A stretch of DNA of 64,000 nt from Setoptus koraiensis (lineage: Eukaryota; Arthropoda), in NCBI GenBank assembly GCA_048013815.1, contig CM106586.1:16368001-16432000 (forward strand). Reading direction: 5' to 3'. Within the stretch, counting starts at the first letter, position 1, and the number at the start of each line of letters is the position of its first letter. A model generated the notes under the pieces. It had not been told where the DNA came from and did no database searches. It saw only the letters and a program-made list of their open reading frames with translations. The position numbers were made by a program, and so were the translations under genes. This document shows positions 1 to 10,900 of the stretch, in pieces.

Positions 1-338
1 GGTCACTTTTACAAACCGATCTATAAATATGGTTATGAAATTATTAACAAACAGACCCACAAGTCATTACTTTCGCAAATCACTGACATTGAAAGTAGAA
101 CACTCAAGTTTCTGAAAAGTTTCTTTCGTGAGCTACAAGAATTGATTACCCTATTTTGAGGCATATAAAGTTTGACAGACATTATCATTATGTGATTCTT
201 CAATTCAATTCAAGTGATTGTTGAATGAGAAATCAAATCAGCATAGAGCAACACCAAAAAGTAGAAAATTCCTAAGAAAAAACTAGATTTTGAAGACGTA
301 GTGCAACTCTCAATCATTAGAAAACTGATTAGATAATC
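1..338. other. 5' flank of the first gene, no gene seen
   Basis: AT-rich sequence with no reading frame that looks coding. It presumably holds the promoter and 5' UTR of the five-exon gene that follows. I see no clear TATA box. Confidence 0.4.
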
Positions 339-1817
339 ATGGATAAATCCAAAATCTACATGAAAGTTAATTGCATCATACATAACTCAAACAAAGTTCC
401 ATGTCATATACCTTATTTTCTACATAAGTTTAAAAATATCGCGTCTCTGACATTGCTTTCACTGACCTTCTATTCAATAGCTGAAATTAGTTGTCAGCTG
501 GTGGAACCTGCCAAAACTCATTGTAAAAATGCGGAAACAAGACTGGACCAGTGTAGCCAAAAGGTACGTAAGGAAACTAGTCATGGCTAGTCAAAGGCAC
601 TCTTGACTGAGTAATAATTAAAAATCTAATAACAAGACACACATGAATGTGTCTGATTATATAATTCATGGTCATTAACTCAATAACACGGTAGCTCCTG
701 ATGTTCTACGAGGCTGCACAGTATCCACAAACTTTGTCGCAACTGGATCGAAACTTTTGTCCTACTTTCAAACAGACGACTAGCTGCATAGCTAAATACG
801 AGGATTGTTTTAGGCGCTTCGATCGACAAATAATCAAGTTAGTATTTACATCTACCACATGCGTGTTTATTGTTCCCCTGCGGATTCTACAATAAATCAT
901 CTCTCACAATAATATTCTCACTTCCACAATCTGTTCATGAATGTGAACGAAAAGTTGGGTGCTTACTGCAACGAAGAGACAAAATTATAAGAGGTGCCAA
1001 AACGAGCAGGAAAAGGCAAACTTTGTCAAGCTATCAAATTCTTGCTTGTCAAATGTGAGTACATTCATTAATACCTATTCATCTGATCGAAGTTAGTTAA
1101 AAATAGTTGCTAATCAATACAATATCCACCTCTCATTAGATGAAAAATACAATGAATGACTGTATGGATAGGTACATAGCCGCCTTAGATGCCATTGCTG
1201 ATATGAAGGTAGCCAAAGGCTCACCTAATGATAATCAAATACAGTTATCATGCTGTGCAAATAGGAGATTCAAAGAGGTATTTATCCATTGTTGAATGTT
1301 GTCGCTATTCTCACATCGAGCTGGTGAGAACAGCAGCAGAAGCCACAACAACAACAACTTTTCATTCTAGCAGCTATTTATCGTTAGTTCATATTCAAGG
1401 TTTCTATAATATAGTTAGTGCCTGGAATAGAATGAAGGTCGCATATTCATTATCATCTAAAATCTAACTTTAACTATTATATATTCTCATTAATTTACAT
1501 TTGTCCTTTAGTGTTCAATCAAGCAAGCCGAGCGTTACTGCAGACTCAAGAAATCATTCCGAGAGCCTAGAAAGATCTTATACACTTCGGTTCGGAATGG
1601 GAGACTTTTAAATCAACGAAATCAAAATGCCGATTTACAGATGATTAAGATGCTCGAAGACAATTTAGATGCCATGCATCTGACAGGGCCAGAATTCTTT
1701 TGTTCTAATATAGACGACAATTACTGTAGTGCAAACTACGATAAATCCTATTCCAACTACACTAGACCGTTACATAAATCTATTTTGCCAGCAATGCTTA
1801 AAATATACAGAAGTTAG
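339..1817 (+). CDS. Cys-rich probable secreted protein, five exons
   Basis: I do not recognise the family. Exons read by eye: 339-563, 722-837, 955-1054, 1140-1277 and 1512-1817. All boundaries are GT-AG and the phases agree, giving about 294 residues ending in LKIYRS and a TAG stop. Introns are 100-235 bp. Exon 1 carries a hydrophobic stretch at about residues 33-50 (IASLTLLSLTFYSIAEI), so the protein is either secreted with a long n-region or starts at an internal Met. The mature part has about 14 Cys, in CX10-15C spacings, inside charged, helix-like sequence. That suggests a small disulfide-bonded extracellular protein. The exon 2 acceptor (CTGCACAG) has a weak pyrimidine tract and the exon 3 acceptor (GAAAAG) is the least certain. 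A poly(A) signal AATAAA lies at 1909-1914. Confidence 0.6.
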
Positions 1818-1901
1818 TGATGAGATAAACAGTCATACATGTAAATACATAGATATGTATTTATATATAGATAGACATATCGCCAGTCCCCAAAAAGTCT
1901 A

Positions 1902-1914
1902 TTTATTCAATAAA
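1902..1914. terminator. overlapping poly(A) signals of two convergent genes
   Basis: The plus strand has AATAAA at 1909-1914 and the minus strand has AATAAA (plus-strand TTTATT) at 1902-1907. They serve the plus-strand gene ending at 1817 and the minus-strand gene ending at 1971. The two mature 3' UTRs would therefore overlap tail to tail by tens of bases. Confidence 0.6.
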
Positions 1915-1970
1915 TAATTATTAATGATCCCAAAAGCTCGATATGCCAGTTGATTTGCCGGAATTCCCAT

Positions 1971-4141
1971 TCAGAGATGCTTCAGAATGAATTGAACACT
2001 TATTCCAAGTCCGATGATTATCTAAAACAGTCGAAGGAGAATCATCAGCATCATGAGTTAATTATCGAGATTGTTCCGATCTGGAGACTTTCATGCTTTC
2101 TTCCTACTTACAAATGTCACAGACGTTGAAGTTACTATGACACCAGGCGTTAATTCGATTCCATAGTGTTGCGAATCCTTCATATCCTCGACCAATTGAC
2201 GCAAACACTCGCGATGATATCCATCTCTAGGTCCGCATGCTATCAGTGACATCAGCGGATGATAATTGTTTTTATACTTCGTTTTGGAATAGTGGTTGGA
2301 TTTTTGAATCTATCATTAGATACGCGTTGAGAGCTGAAAAATTTGAGCTATCCAATTAATTATTAGTGACAACTGCTCACCTTAGATTCGATGAGGGTAG
2401 CTTTCTGAACGCAAAAGATCATTACAAACAACATGTAAATGGCAGCTGCAGTGAATGTTATATTAGTTACCAAATCTCCTTGACCTTTGATCAAATTCAT
2501 TGTGGTCATCATGACTTGTATAGCTCTTGGAACTATCTCACATCTAAGCAAGCAGGCGAAAAAGTCTGAGACATCCTGGTGATTGACTCTTAAAACTCGA
2601 AGCGCGGTAATGATGAGTTGTACTCTATTTTTGACTATAATGTCGTAATCATCAGTCATTTTTTCTTCTTTCGAGGATGACATATGATGAACTGATTGTT
2701 TTTCACGTTCGCTTGGACTTTCCAACGGATTAAATGGATTGACAAGCTCGCTCGCATCCAATGATGATATACTGGATTGTTGACTGCTTGCAGCCAAATC
2801 TGAGCCATTTTTACTCGCTGGTGAAAATTGATTATTGTATATGGGTCCTGTCATACCAACTGTTCTGCCATAACGCTGATAAGTGTTGCGATTCTTTGTC
2901 ATGGATGGCATATATTTTATTCTCCTACCACCGTTATTGTCTGTCTCTTTGAGTAACAGTCCAGGTTCTTGATCATCCGATCTGATGAGTATTGATCTTG
3001 CTCTAATACGACAAATCTCGTTAGTGTGATTGATGTATTCATAAACTACACCGGACATAAAGGCTAAATATTGACAAGCGATGCTGTAGTGTGTCACATT
3101 GAATAAATAGCTTGTAAATAATATGGTCGTAATAAAACCTAAAGTCACAACAAAACCGACACTAAAAGAGCTGAATTTATACTCTCCATCTTGCTGAATG
3201 TGTTGTCTATAAAGTATGGATACTAAACAAGAAAGCGATACACTTGATATCACGAATACCGATGCCAAAAATGACATGGTTGTCGCAACGGTCGCATACT
3301 GCACTATTGGCTGTAGTTTCGGGTTGAATTCTTCATTTTGTTCGAGATTAGCAGTGAATTGTGCTCTATGCCATGAAGGATATCGTTGTATCATGGATAA
3401 TAGTGACCTATTGAGCTCCCGATCTTTTGTTTTCCATGCCATGAATGCACCTTCTCCCGTTATTACATCTTTATGATTGTCTTTGGGAGGATTGTTAGCG
3501 AGACCCAGTACAGTCTTGATGCCCTCGATGGGACCAATATTCAATATTTCCAGATGACGCACCAATAGCATGCACAAACTTGTTGAGCGATCTTTGCGAA
3601 ACAACATACAAAATCTAGATAGAATCATAGGTAATAACATTAATAAACCATATGAGGATGCCGTCTCTCCCACGACATTGTGCATTCTAACTAAGTCTCT
3701 TAATGCCGAAACAGGTAAATCGTCAACATTTCGGGAGTATTTAGCTGAGAAGGAGCACGAAAACACTGTGTACATATCGAAAATAATCAACAATACCAAC
3801 CATATTGACTGCAACAATGTAAGTCGTCTGAATATGTTGCGACTTCCGCCAAGGTCATTAGTAACAATAAATTCACTCTTGCTGTCAGTGGTTCGCCTCC
3901 GATCACGGCCTAGAGATAAAGAGGTTGTCGAAGAAAGATTGCTGTCGTGTTGCGGCTCGATTACTAAACCTTCGATGGCGAAGTCCGTTAATGTGTCGGC
4001 GCGCTCTATTTCCGACTGTTTTTTCCCGTTAGTCTCTTGTGATGCACCACCATTCGGTAACAAAATATTGCTTTCTACAAAGCCAAAGTTGACCAAATTT
4101 AAGTAGCCACACAGGAAATTCATGAAGGAGAAGATGTTCAT
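1971..4141 (-). CDS. gustatory-receptor-like seven-transmembrane protein, three exons
   Basis: Exons on the minus strand: 4141-2381, 2309-2112 and 2021-1971. All introns are phase 0 (donors AAG|GTGAGC and TTT|GTAAGT), giving about 669 residues. Hydrophobic segments lie near residues 103-128, 163-180, 275-305, 320-360 and 565-583, followed by a final one. The C-terminus reads SVTF, then the exon junction, then IIIGLGISVQFILKHL. The ending hhhhhQF inside the last membrane helix, and a phase-0 intron just before it, are hallmarks of the arthropod gustatory receptor (Gr) family. The long polar loop at about residues 385-510, rich in Ser and Asn, makes it longer than insect Grs (about 400 aa). A role as a chemosensory cation channel is inferred from family membership. 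The ligand is unknown. Confidence 0.65.
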
Positions 4142-5768
4142 TTTTGAACCACTTGTTCTGTTTTGACTAGTCCGGTTGTGTGTGTCCTAAATGACCAAAC
4201 TAATTTTCTACCTATTTTCTGAGAGACCAATCGATTCCATCATCACTTTGCATGGTAGAAATGTTGTCTAGTTGCAGTCTATTACTAAGAGACTATTAGT
4301 GCGTGCCACATACAGTTTCAATTGTCAGTTTTGACAGAAATCAAGGGGTGTCATAAATTATTCATGAATGACAATGACTTCATCTGTGGCACAAATTCTT
4401 TCAATTCATTATTTCCGATTCCGTGTTTGATTAAGTGACATGAAATCCGTTGCATACCGTGTGCATACTACTGGTAAGCGACGGAAGATGAAAAAAAAAG
4501 ATCAACTTTCGATCAGAATACTCGCAACTTATCCTTGCTTGGGGTCGAATTTCCTTACGTAAGCGCGAATATTGCAAGCAATTGTAGGACGTGGGGAGGG
4601 GCCCATTTCCACCTCCCCGCATGCGGAATGGAATACCTCACTTCGAAGGCGGAGTTCCCGATGACCAACTGAAACCAACAATAAACGACCCCCATGACTT
4701 TGAGTGGATTAATTGATATCTCCAGTGTAAGGCGAGTCTACTAGCAAACAAGTCGTTTCGTATTTGATATTTGGCTGCAATTATCTGCGTATTCACAGTT
4801 CAAAAAATTCAGTATCAGTGTTAGGTACCAAGAAATACCAAAAATACCTTAGTCGCTCAACCGCGAAACATGTTCGGCATGGAGCACGAACGGCACACGG
4901 GCTGTTGGGCAGCCCTGCCCAACAGCTGCCCTGCCCTTGCCCTCAGTTCTAGTCCCCACGTAATGTGGCCAACAAACTATGATGCCGATTCTAGGACGAC
5001 CAAGAAAGAGACTTTCTAGAGAAGGACAACACCATATGAATAGAGGCGAGGAAATGACAAAAGATCAGAGGTTCTCATCGTGATCCAGGCCACACCATAA
5101 TCCATGTGGAACAGCAACTTTGTATCATCACCTGTGCAAAATAAATTATAATCTTTACCATATTCAAATTCACCCGCCTTTAGTCCAATCGCTACTTTGC
5201 CCAGCATCACACTTTTGTTTTTTCCTTCATTTCACTTTGACGACACTCATGCCCAACCATCGATACCATTTGTATCATAAAAATATTGTTTATTAAATTG
5301 TTGATACCCATACATGATCGTCTAATAAGTCCCAGCTCAACTATCCCACAGTGTTGATGACAAGTTTTAAATTTATCCATCTATATTTCGTCGATAATAC
5401 TGGTGTCAATTGAAGAGCATTTATTTACATGCAACAATGATCAAATTCTTGAAATCTGTGTCTAATATCACAAGCAACTGCTCCATGTGCGACCTAACAC
5501 AACGTGAATAAAATGAGTTGTATATTTTAGAACATAACTGTCCTCATAATCAAATGATCTATTTTCTCGTAACAAATAGAGATAAGGATAGGCCAAACCA
5601 AGTTACTAATACGAACGACTGCGCACTTACAATTCGACACAAGACTCGCATCATAGTTCTTTAAAATGTTATAATTCCTCATACCTAGGATATTTGAATA
5701 AATTCCTGGACCTCAGACTTAAGATTTATTATCAATAACAAGAATCGGATATAGACTATATTGTAACT
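4142..5768. other. intergenic region between divergent genes
   Basis: This 1.6 kb lies between the Gr-like gene (-) and the RPRD gene (+), so it should hold both promoters. It contains a perfect inverted repeat at 4901-4926 and a GC-rich patch near 4590-4625 with GGGGAGG/CCTCCCC arms. A minus-strand frame at about 5016-5210 has a good acceptor (TTCTCTAG, near 5017) but no recognisable product. I see no convincing gene. Confidence 0.4.
4901..4926. repeat. perfect 12-bp inverted repeat with 2-bp spacer
   Basis: GCTGTTGGGCAG is followed by CC and then its exact reverse complement CTGCCCAACAGC. It would form a tight hairpin or cruciform in an otherwise AT-rich intergenic region. No function is assigned. 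Confidence 0.8.
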
Positions 5769-7502
5769 ATGTCTCTTAACGAAGCAGTTCTCGAAAAGAA
5801 ATTCAACACGATATCGGGCTCCCAGGAGAGTATACAATCATTAAGCCAAATTTGTTTAAATTATAAAAATCAACATAGGAGGATTGCACAAATATGGTTG
5901 AAATGCTTGCAGAAGGCGAAAAGTTCGCACAGATTGACTCTTATCTACCTAGCTAATGACATTGTGCAAAATGCCAAACGAAAACATGCAATATCTTTTA
6001 TTAGCGACTTCAGATTGATCATGAAAGATTCAATTCCCTACTTGAAAGATGCAAAAATCAAATCGTCTGTTGAAAGGGTATTCAATATATGGCGTGATAG
6101 GAATGTTTACGACACCAAATTTACAAATGAACTGTTAGGCGCGTTAAACAGCACGACCCCAACAACTGGTCAGACAACAGCCACATTTAAAATAGTAAGC
6201 GAGTTCAAACATAATGAATTGTTGAATAAACTGAGCAGCTTGGATAAGTTTGAAAATAATACCAAGGCCAAGAGGACGTTCTATGACGAAAAAAGACATC
6301 TTCTAGAACAGGACGAGGCATCCCTAATTAAGAGCAAAGGAGATACACCCATGAGTAAACTAATTTCAGACTACGATGATGCTATAGAAACCTTGCAATC
6401 TTTTATAAAAGCCCAGGAAAAAGAACGGGCCTTTCGTAAGGATCTCCTGGAAAACCTTGGCAAAGCGAAAATTTATCATGACGCTAAGCGTGCCGAGGCC
6501 AAAATAGTTCACGATGCCTACAAAAAGTACTCTACAAAATTATCGACTGTTAGAGCTAAAGTTCAAGAATTGTCAAAAGCATCAATCAATGATGATAGAA
6601 CCAATTCTAAAGAAGCTTCTATTACTACATTCAACAGTGATCTCAGTATACCACTACCAGAGCAGAAGAATACACTCGACGACAAGGCGCAACCAGCGAC
6701 AAGTTTGGATAAAAGGCTATCAGAGTTACTCAAGACCTTGCCTAGCTTGAGCCAACTTTGTGCTGGTAATCAAGATACCAACCAGCAGCCTGTTAGGCAA
6801 GATCAAAGCAGACCATCACAACAACAACAGCATCAGCACCAACAACAGTACTGGTATGCTCAAGAAGATACAAATCAAAATAGTGCCGGATACTATAACC
6901 CCAGTAATTATTTGAATGCGCCTCAGCAAAAGCCACCTATTTTACCACCTAATTTATCTGTACCGCCACCACCTATGATGGCTATGCTTGGATATCCCCC
7001 TCCCCCCATAGTGCCAGATCCAAAAATGCAGCCACCTATATCTTCGATGATGAGTTCAGATCAGGTGAATAATAATCAATCTAAGTTAAATTACCCTCAC
7101 AATCACAGCGAAAATCACGAACCAGCCGATATGGATCTTAGCGACCCTGAGGATGAACATATTGGTGGGTCTAGTAATGTAATACCCATGGTTGCTGCAG
7201 CTATGCAATCTGGTGCGGGAGGTCACCAGAATAGCACGCCAAGAGATAGATACACGAGTAGTAGAGGACCACCTCAGTTAGTAGCTTCTCCGGCCATATC
7301 TTTAAACCGTTATGCCTATGCACCTCATACCACCCTACCTTTTGATCCGAGTATTATGGACCATGGAAGGGACTCTACCAGCAGCCGAAGTCGCGTTGTT
7401 GATAGTAAACGCTCTTCAAGTAGTGGAAGTAGTCATAGATACAATAGACATCACGGCTCTGCAGACAGGAAGCACTCGTCATCTTCCGGACGGAGGAGGT
7501 AA
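5769..7502 (+). CDS. RPRD-type CID protein (regulation of nuclear pre-mRNA)
   Basis: Single-exon ORF of 577 residues. Residues 1 to about 135 form an RNA polymerase II CTD-interacting domain (start MSLNEAVLEKKFNTI; RLTLIYLANDIVQNAKRK; IKSSVERVFNIWRDRNVYD). A charged, helical CREPT-like coiled coil follows at about residues 180-265. After that come a Gln/His-rich stretch, a Pro-rich segment (PPILPPNLSVPPPP, about 390-420), an acidic patch (MDLSDPEDE) and a Ser/Arg/His-rich tail. The order CID, coiled coil, Pro-rich tail matches the RPRD1/RPRD2/Rtt103 family, whose members bind phosphorylated polymerase II CTD in the nucleus and act in transcription termination or CTD dephosphorylation. The length and long tail lean towards RPRD2, but I do not separate the two with confidence. 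The start is the first in-frame ATG and begins the CID directly. Confidence 0.88.
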   Translation: MSLNEAVLEKKFNTISGSQESIQSLSQICLNYKNQHRRIAQIWLKCLQKAKSSHRLTLIYLANDIVQNAKRKHAISFISDFRLIMKDSIPYLKDAKIKSSVERVFNIWRDRNVYDTKFTNELLGALNSTTPTTGQTTATFKIVSEFKHNELLNKLSSLDKFENNTKAKRTFYDEKRHLLEQDEASLIKSKGDTPMSKLISDYDDAIETLQSFIKAQEKERAFRKDLLENLGKAKIYHDAKRAEAKIVHDAYKKYSTKLSTVRAKVQELSKASINDDRTNSKEASITTFNSDLSIPLPEQKNTLDDKAQPATSLDKRLSELLKTLPSLSQLCAGNQDTNQQPVRQDQSRPSQQQQHQHQQQYWYAQEDTNQNSAGYYNPSNYLNAPQQKPPILPPNLSVPPPPMMAMLGYPPPPIVPDPKMQPPISSMMSSDQVNNNQSKLNYPHNHSENHEPADMDLSDPEDEHIGGSSNVIPMVAAAMQSGAGGHQNSTPRDRYTSSRGPPQLVASPAISLNRYAYAPHTTLPFDPSIMDHGRDSTSSRSRVVDSKRSSSSGSSHRYNRHHGSADRKHSSSSGRRR

Positions 7503-7971
7503 TGAATTAATTCCGTCTTTGTTATACACAGCTGTTAATGTTTGCTTTGAGCACGATAAACAATCTGTCACTTCGGATAAATCAATCCATAAGTGAGCTA
7601 CATCAAGTCGCAGCTTGTTTTTATTAAGTCAGTCTTTGAGATCATCAACCATACAAGTCTAAATCTGTCTTTGTTTCGTGACTGCACTTGCATCCTCACT
7701 GTCTATGGATATCGTCGATAATTATCCGTCATTATCATTTCAACTTTAGGTTTTTGAAGTAATTATAAGGTATAGTTATATTGAGACTAATTTATCGACT
7801 GTGGATTGGATTTGTATCAATTGATAATTATAACAACTAGCCTGTTTGTTGGTGGAATATACTTGTAAAAGATTCTGCAAGGAATAGTGATGAGTTTGAG
7901 AAGAGTCTAGATCTATGTTAGCGGCAAATATTTTATTTTATAAACATCACATGAGGCTTAATATTATAGTT
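7503..7971. other. 3' region between convergent RPRD and myosin VIIa genes
   Basis: AT-rich sequence that must contain the 3' UTRs of both genes. On the minus strand AAAATAAAATATT near 7930 could be the myosin poly(A) signal. Nothing else is seen. Confidence 0.4.
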
Positions 7972-10900
7972 TCATTTTCTCACAGGTGCAACGGCTCGTT
8001 GCTTATTAAAGTTGCTTAACATCAAACCTATGTAAGATGTTAAGAGGTCGTCCATTTTGTAACCCTAGAGGATGATAAATTTTGAGAGATAATTTTGTAA
8101 GCTTTCTGAAACGACAGTTTTCTTTCTAGACTGGTCTTTTGAAGGGATTATGAGTGAGACAGGTTTCATTGAGTCGATCGATTGAATACTTACTAAAGGC
8201 GTTTCACACAACAATTTGCCTGCATTGACTAAATTGCCAATAGTCATGTGAAAGTAGGTGTTGCCACTGCTCCAATTGGAAATCTTATTGAATGGATGAG
8301 TGACATAGATCTCTTTCGTGGTTTGATCAATCAAACTTACTCCGTGCCTGTTGATGGCGACGAGCAGTCTCTCTGGATATTTTGTATCACCATTTTGCTG
8401 TTTAGATGAGATGTGAAGGGACGTTAATTGTATGTTTCAACTAAGGAGGATTAGTTGAATCAACTCTTGATAATAGTCAGTCATCTAAATTACTTACTCT
8501 TACTTCGAAGAAAGCCGATCCAAATGTCGGCCATTTATAAACAGTTCTGAGGAATTCAGTTTTTGCTCCGTCTTGGCTCATCCCGGAATGTTCATTGTAG
8601 TATGCCATGATAGCCTGTTATTTGGAAGAATTATAATAATAAAATACATTAATGTCAAACACACATGAACTGTATGATATTTAGTCGGAAGTTGCAATCT
8701 TCTACACGCACCTTGCGCCATTCGCTGGCCGGTTGCACTTTAACGAGGTCCACTGGTACAAGTTCCATAACCTTATGCTCCGGGATAGGTGGGGCGTCAT
8801 CACCATTTCGTGATCGGTACATGAGCGCGGCAAGTTTGGCCGCATTATCTATTGAGCATGCATGATAACCTCGTAATAGTTTGGGCACCTCTTGGTGGAA
8901 GTGAAATATGGTATCGGCGTTGTGATCTTTGCCCGGAACTGTGCTCGTCCATAATTTTTTCATAAAGAATACTTGATATGTGAATTGGTTAACTAATGGG
9001 TCTCCCCGTGGCCTAGCCTTACGTATCCAGTCAGTGAGGTGGCGCACAAAATCGAAAAAGAAATCATTTTCCGGCACGCTTATCACTTTGTCTGAAATTT
9101 TCACAAATAAACTAAATCCTTCTGCGGACTTCAGATCAAGCCTATGCGCAATATCTTTGCAGAAATCTTTGGCACGAGTACTTGAGTCTACTTCAAAAGC
9201 GTCGTCTGTGTCATCCGGAAAATACACTTTGTGGAATATTTGTGTCTTTTTATGCTGAATCGCTTCAACTTCAACCAAATGCGGAGGGTACTTCCTCTGA
9301 CCGTTGCGCATTTGCTTATGTAATCTCTGTAAAGAGTCCATCGCTATAGGGTGACGACGACTACGTAAAAACATGGTCAATTCTTTGATTAGATCCTTGT
9401 TACTAGGAGAGAATAAGCCAGTCACTAGCCACATCAACTCCCAGCCCCGTTCTTCGCTCAGACGGTTCTTGTTGTCTGTTAATTGTTTCATTATTTGACA
9501 ATAAATCTCATCACGCAGTGGTTCTTTTTGTAGTGGATTTGCGAATATTTGGTCCGTCAATTCATTACCACTTCTCTTTGAAGGCAAATCACCCATATAC
9601 TTGAGAATATTCGTAAATGCTTGGCATGCCTCTTGTCCTAGCTCCTCTTTATCGGCAAGTTTCTTCAGTAAGGGCTGTCTCAGAGGCTCACGAGAGCACT
9701 TCCATGTAATCCCTTGATTTGAATTATGTCGACGTCTGGCAGAGGCAAAGCTCAAAGTTCCTTGCAGCGTTCGTTTGGGTGAACTTTTGAATTGATCTAC
9801 TAGTTTTGTCTTCTGATCACCTCTTGGTCTAAAATAATCTCTAGCGTAATCTTCAAGAGTGTGTTCTAGTTCGTTAGAAACAAGTCCATGAGTTGAATTC
9901 TGATGACCAAATGTGGCCAGGTTTGAGGTATCCATGCTCATTCGACTAAACAAATCAATAAGAGCTTGGGGTGGTGCTGTTAGTGTGGGTAAAATATAAA
10001 CAATATTTTCTGTCGGAAATTCACCTATCTTCTCGGTCCTTACTAGTTGACCCTGGCACCAACTTTGCTTCTCCAATGTTTCACCACAAATTCCATCTGC
10101 CAAAACAATCAGATCTCCTTGTTGGAAAGACAAATAGCGAGGATGTTCGCCCACATAGTCTTGTAAAGCTATCACATATTTAGAGCGTTTCTTCAATCCA
10201 TCTAGAAAATAGTTGACCAATTGACATATATCCTCGGAATTAGGTGACTGGAACGTAAACTCTTCCAAACGAATAGTTGTAAGTACGAAGTTGTGCATCA
10301 TTGGAGTCCGTCCGGTCTTGATACTATGCATCAATGTTATTTCAGGAAAAGATAACTCGAGCAATACTTGCTCTTGATCGTCAACAAGATACACACCGGT
10401 CCAATTTATGGCAATGATGACATCATTCTTGGCTAATGTGGGTCCTGAAATTAAAAGGGCCTCGTAGAAACGAGAAAATAATAGAGGCCATTTATATTTT
10501 GCATATTCTACAACATCTTCTTTGACTCGCAATGCTGGTGTGTTCTCCTTAAAGAAATAACTATTCAAATAGGCTGAACGTATGTCGCGTGTCCATCTTT
10601 CGAGACTGCGTTCACTGTTCTTGAGATAGTGATCCGGAACGTAAAGTTTTACAGACTTCACTAAGGCGTCTATATCTATATGATTGCCATTTTCTACGTA
10701 GTATTGATGCGCTACGATTTTAGCCAAACCTTCATCGTTATCGCATCTATATTCACCGAATTTCACTCCTCTTATAACCTGTTGATAGATCAAATTAGTA
10801 GCTTTTGCATCTAAGCTAGCTGAATGCCATGGAGCGAAGATTTCTTTTCTGAAGAACAATCGCCAAGGGGCCCTTTTCTCATGCTGGCCTTGTTCTTTGG

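Noticed and set aside
4431-4680. possible snRNA: GC-rich patch with CGAAGGCGG as in U1 snRNA
   Set aside because: Only about 10 bp match. The 5' splice-site-pairing end, Sm site and stem order of U1 are absent, and other snRNAs did not match.
5016-5210. minus-strand 64-codon frame starting MMLGKVAIGLKAGEF
   Set aside because: Plausible amino-acid mix and a nearby acceptor, but no family match and no partner exons.
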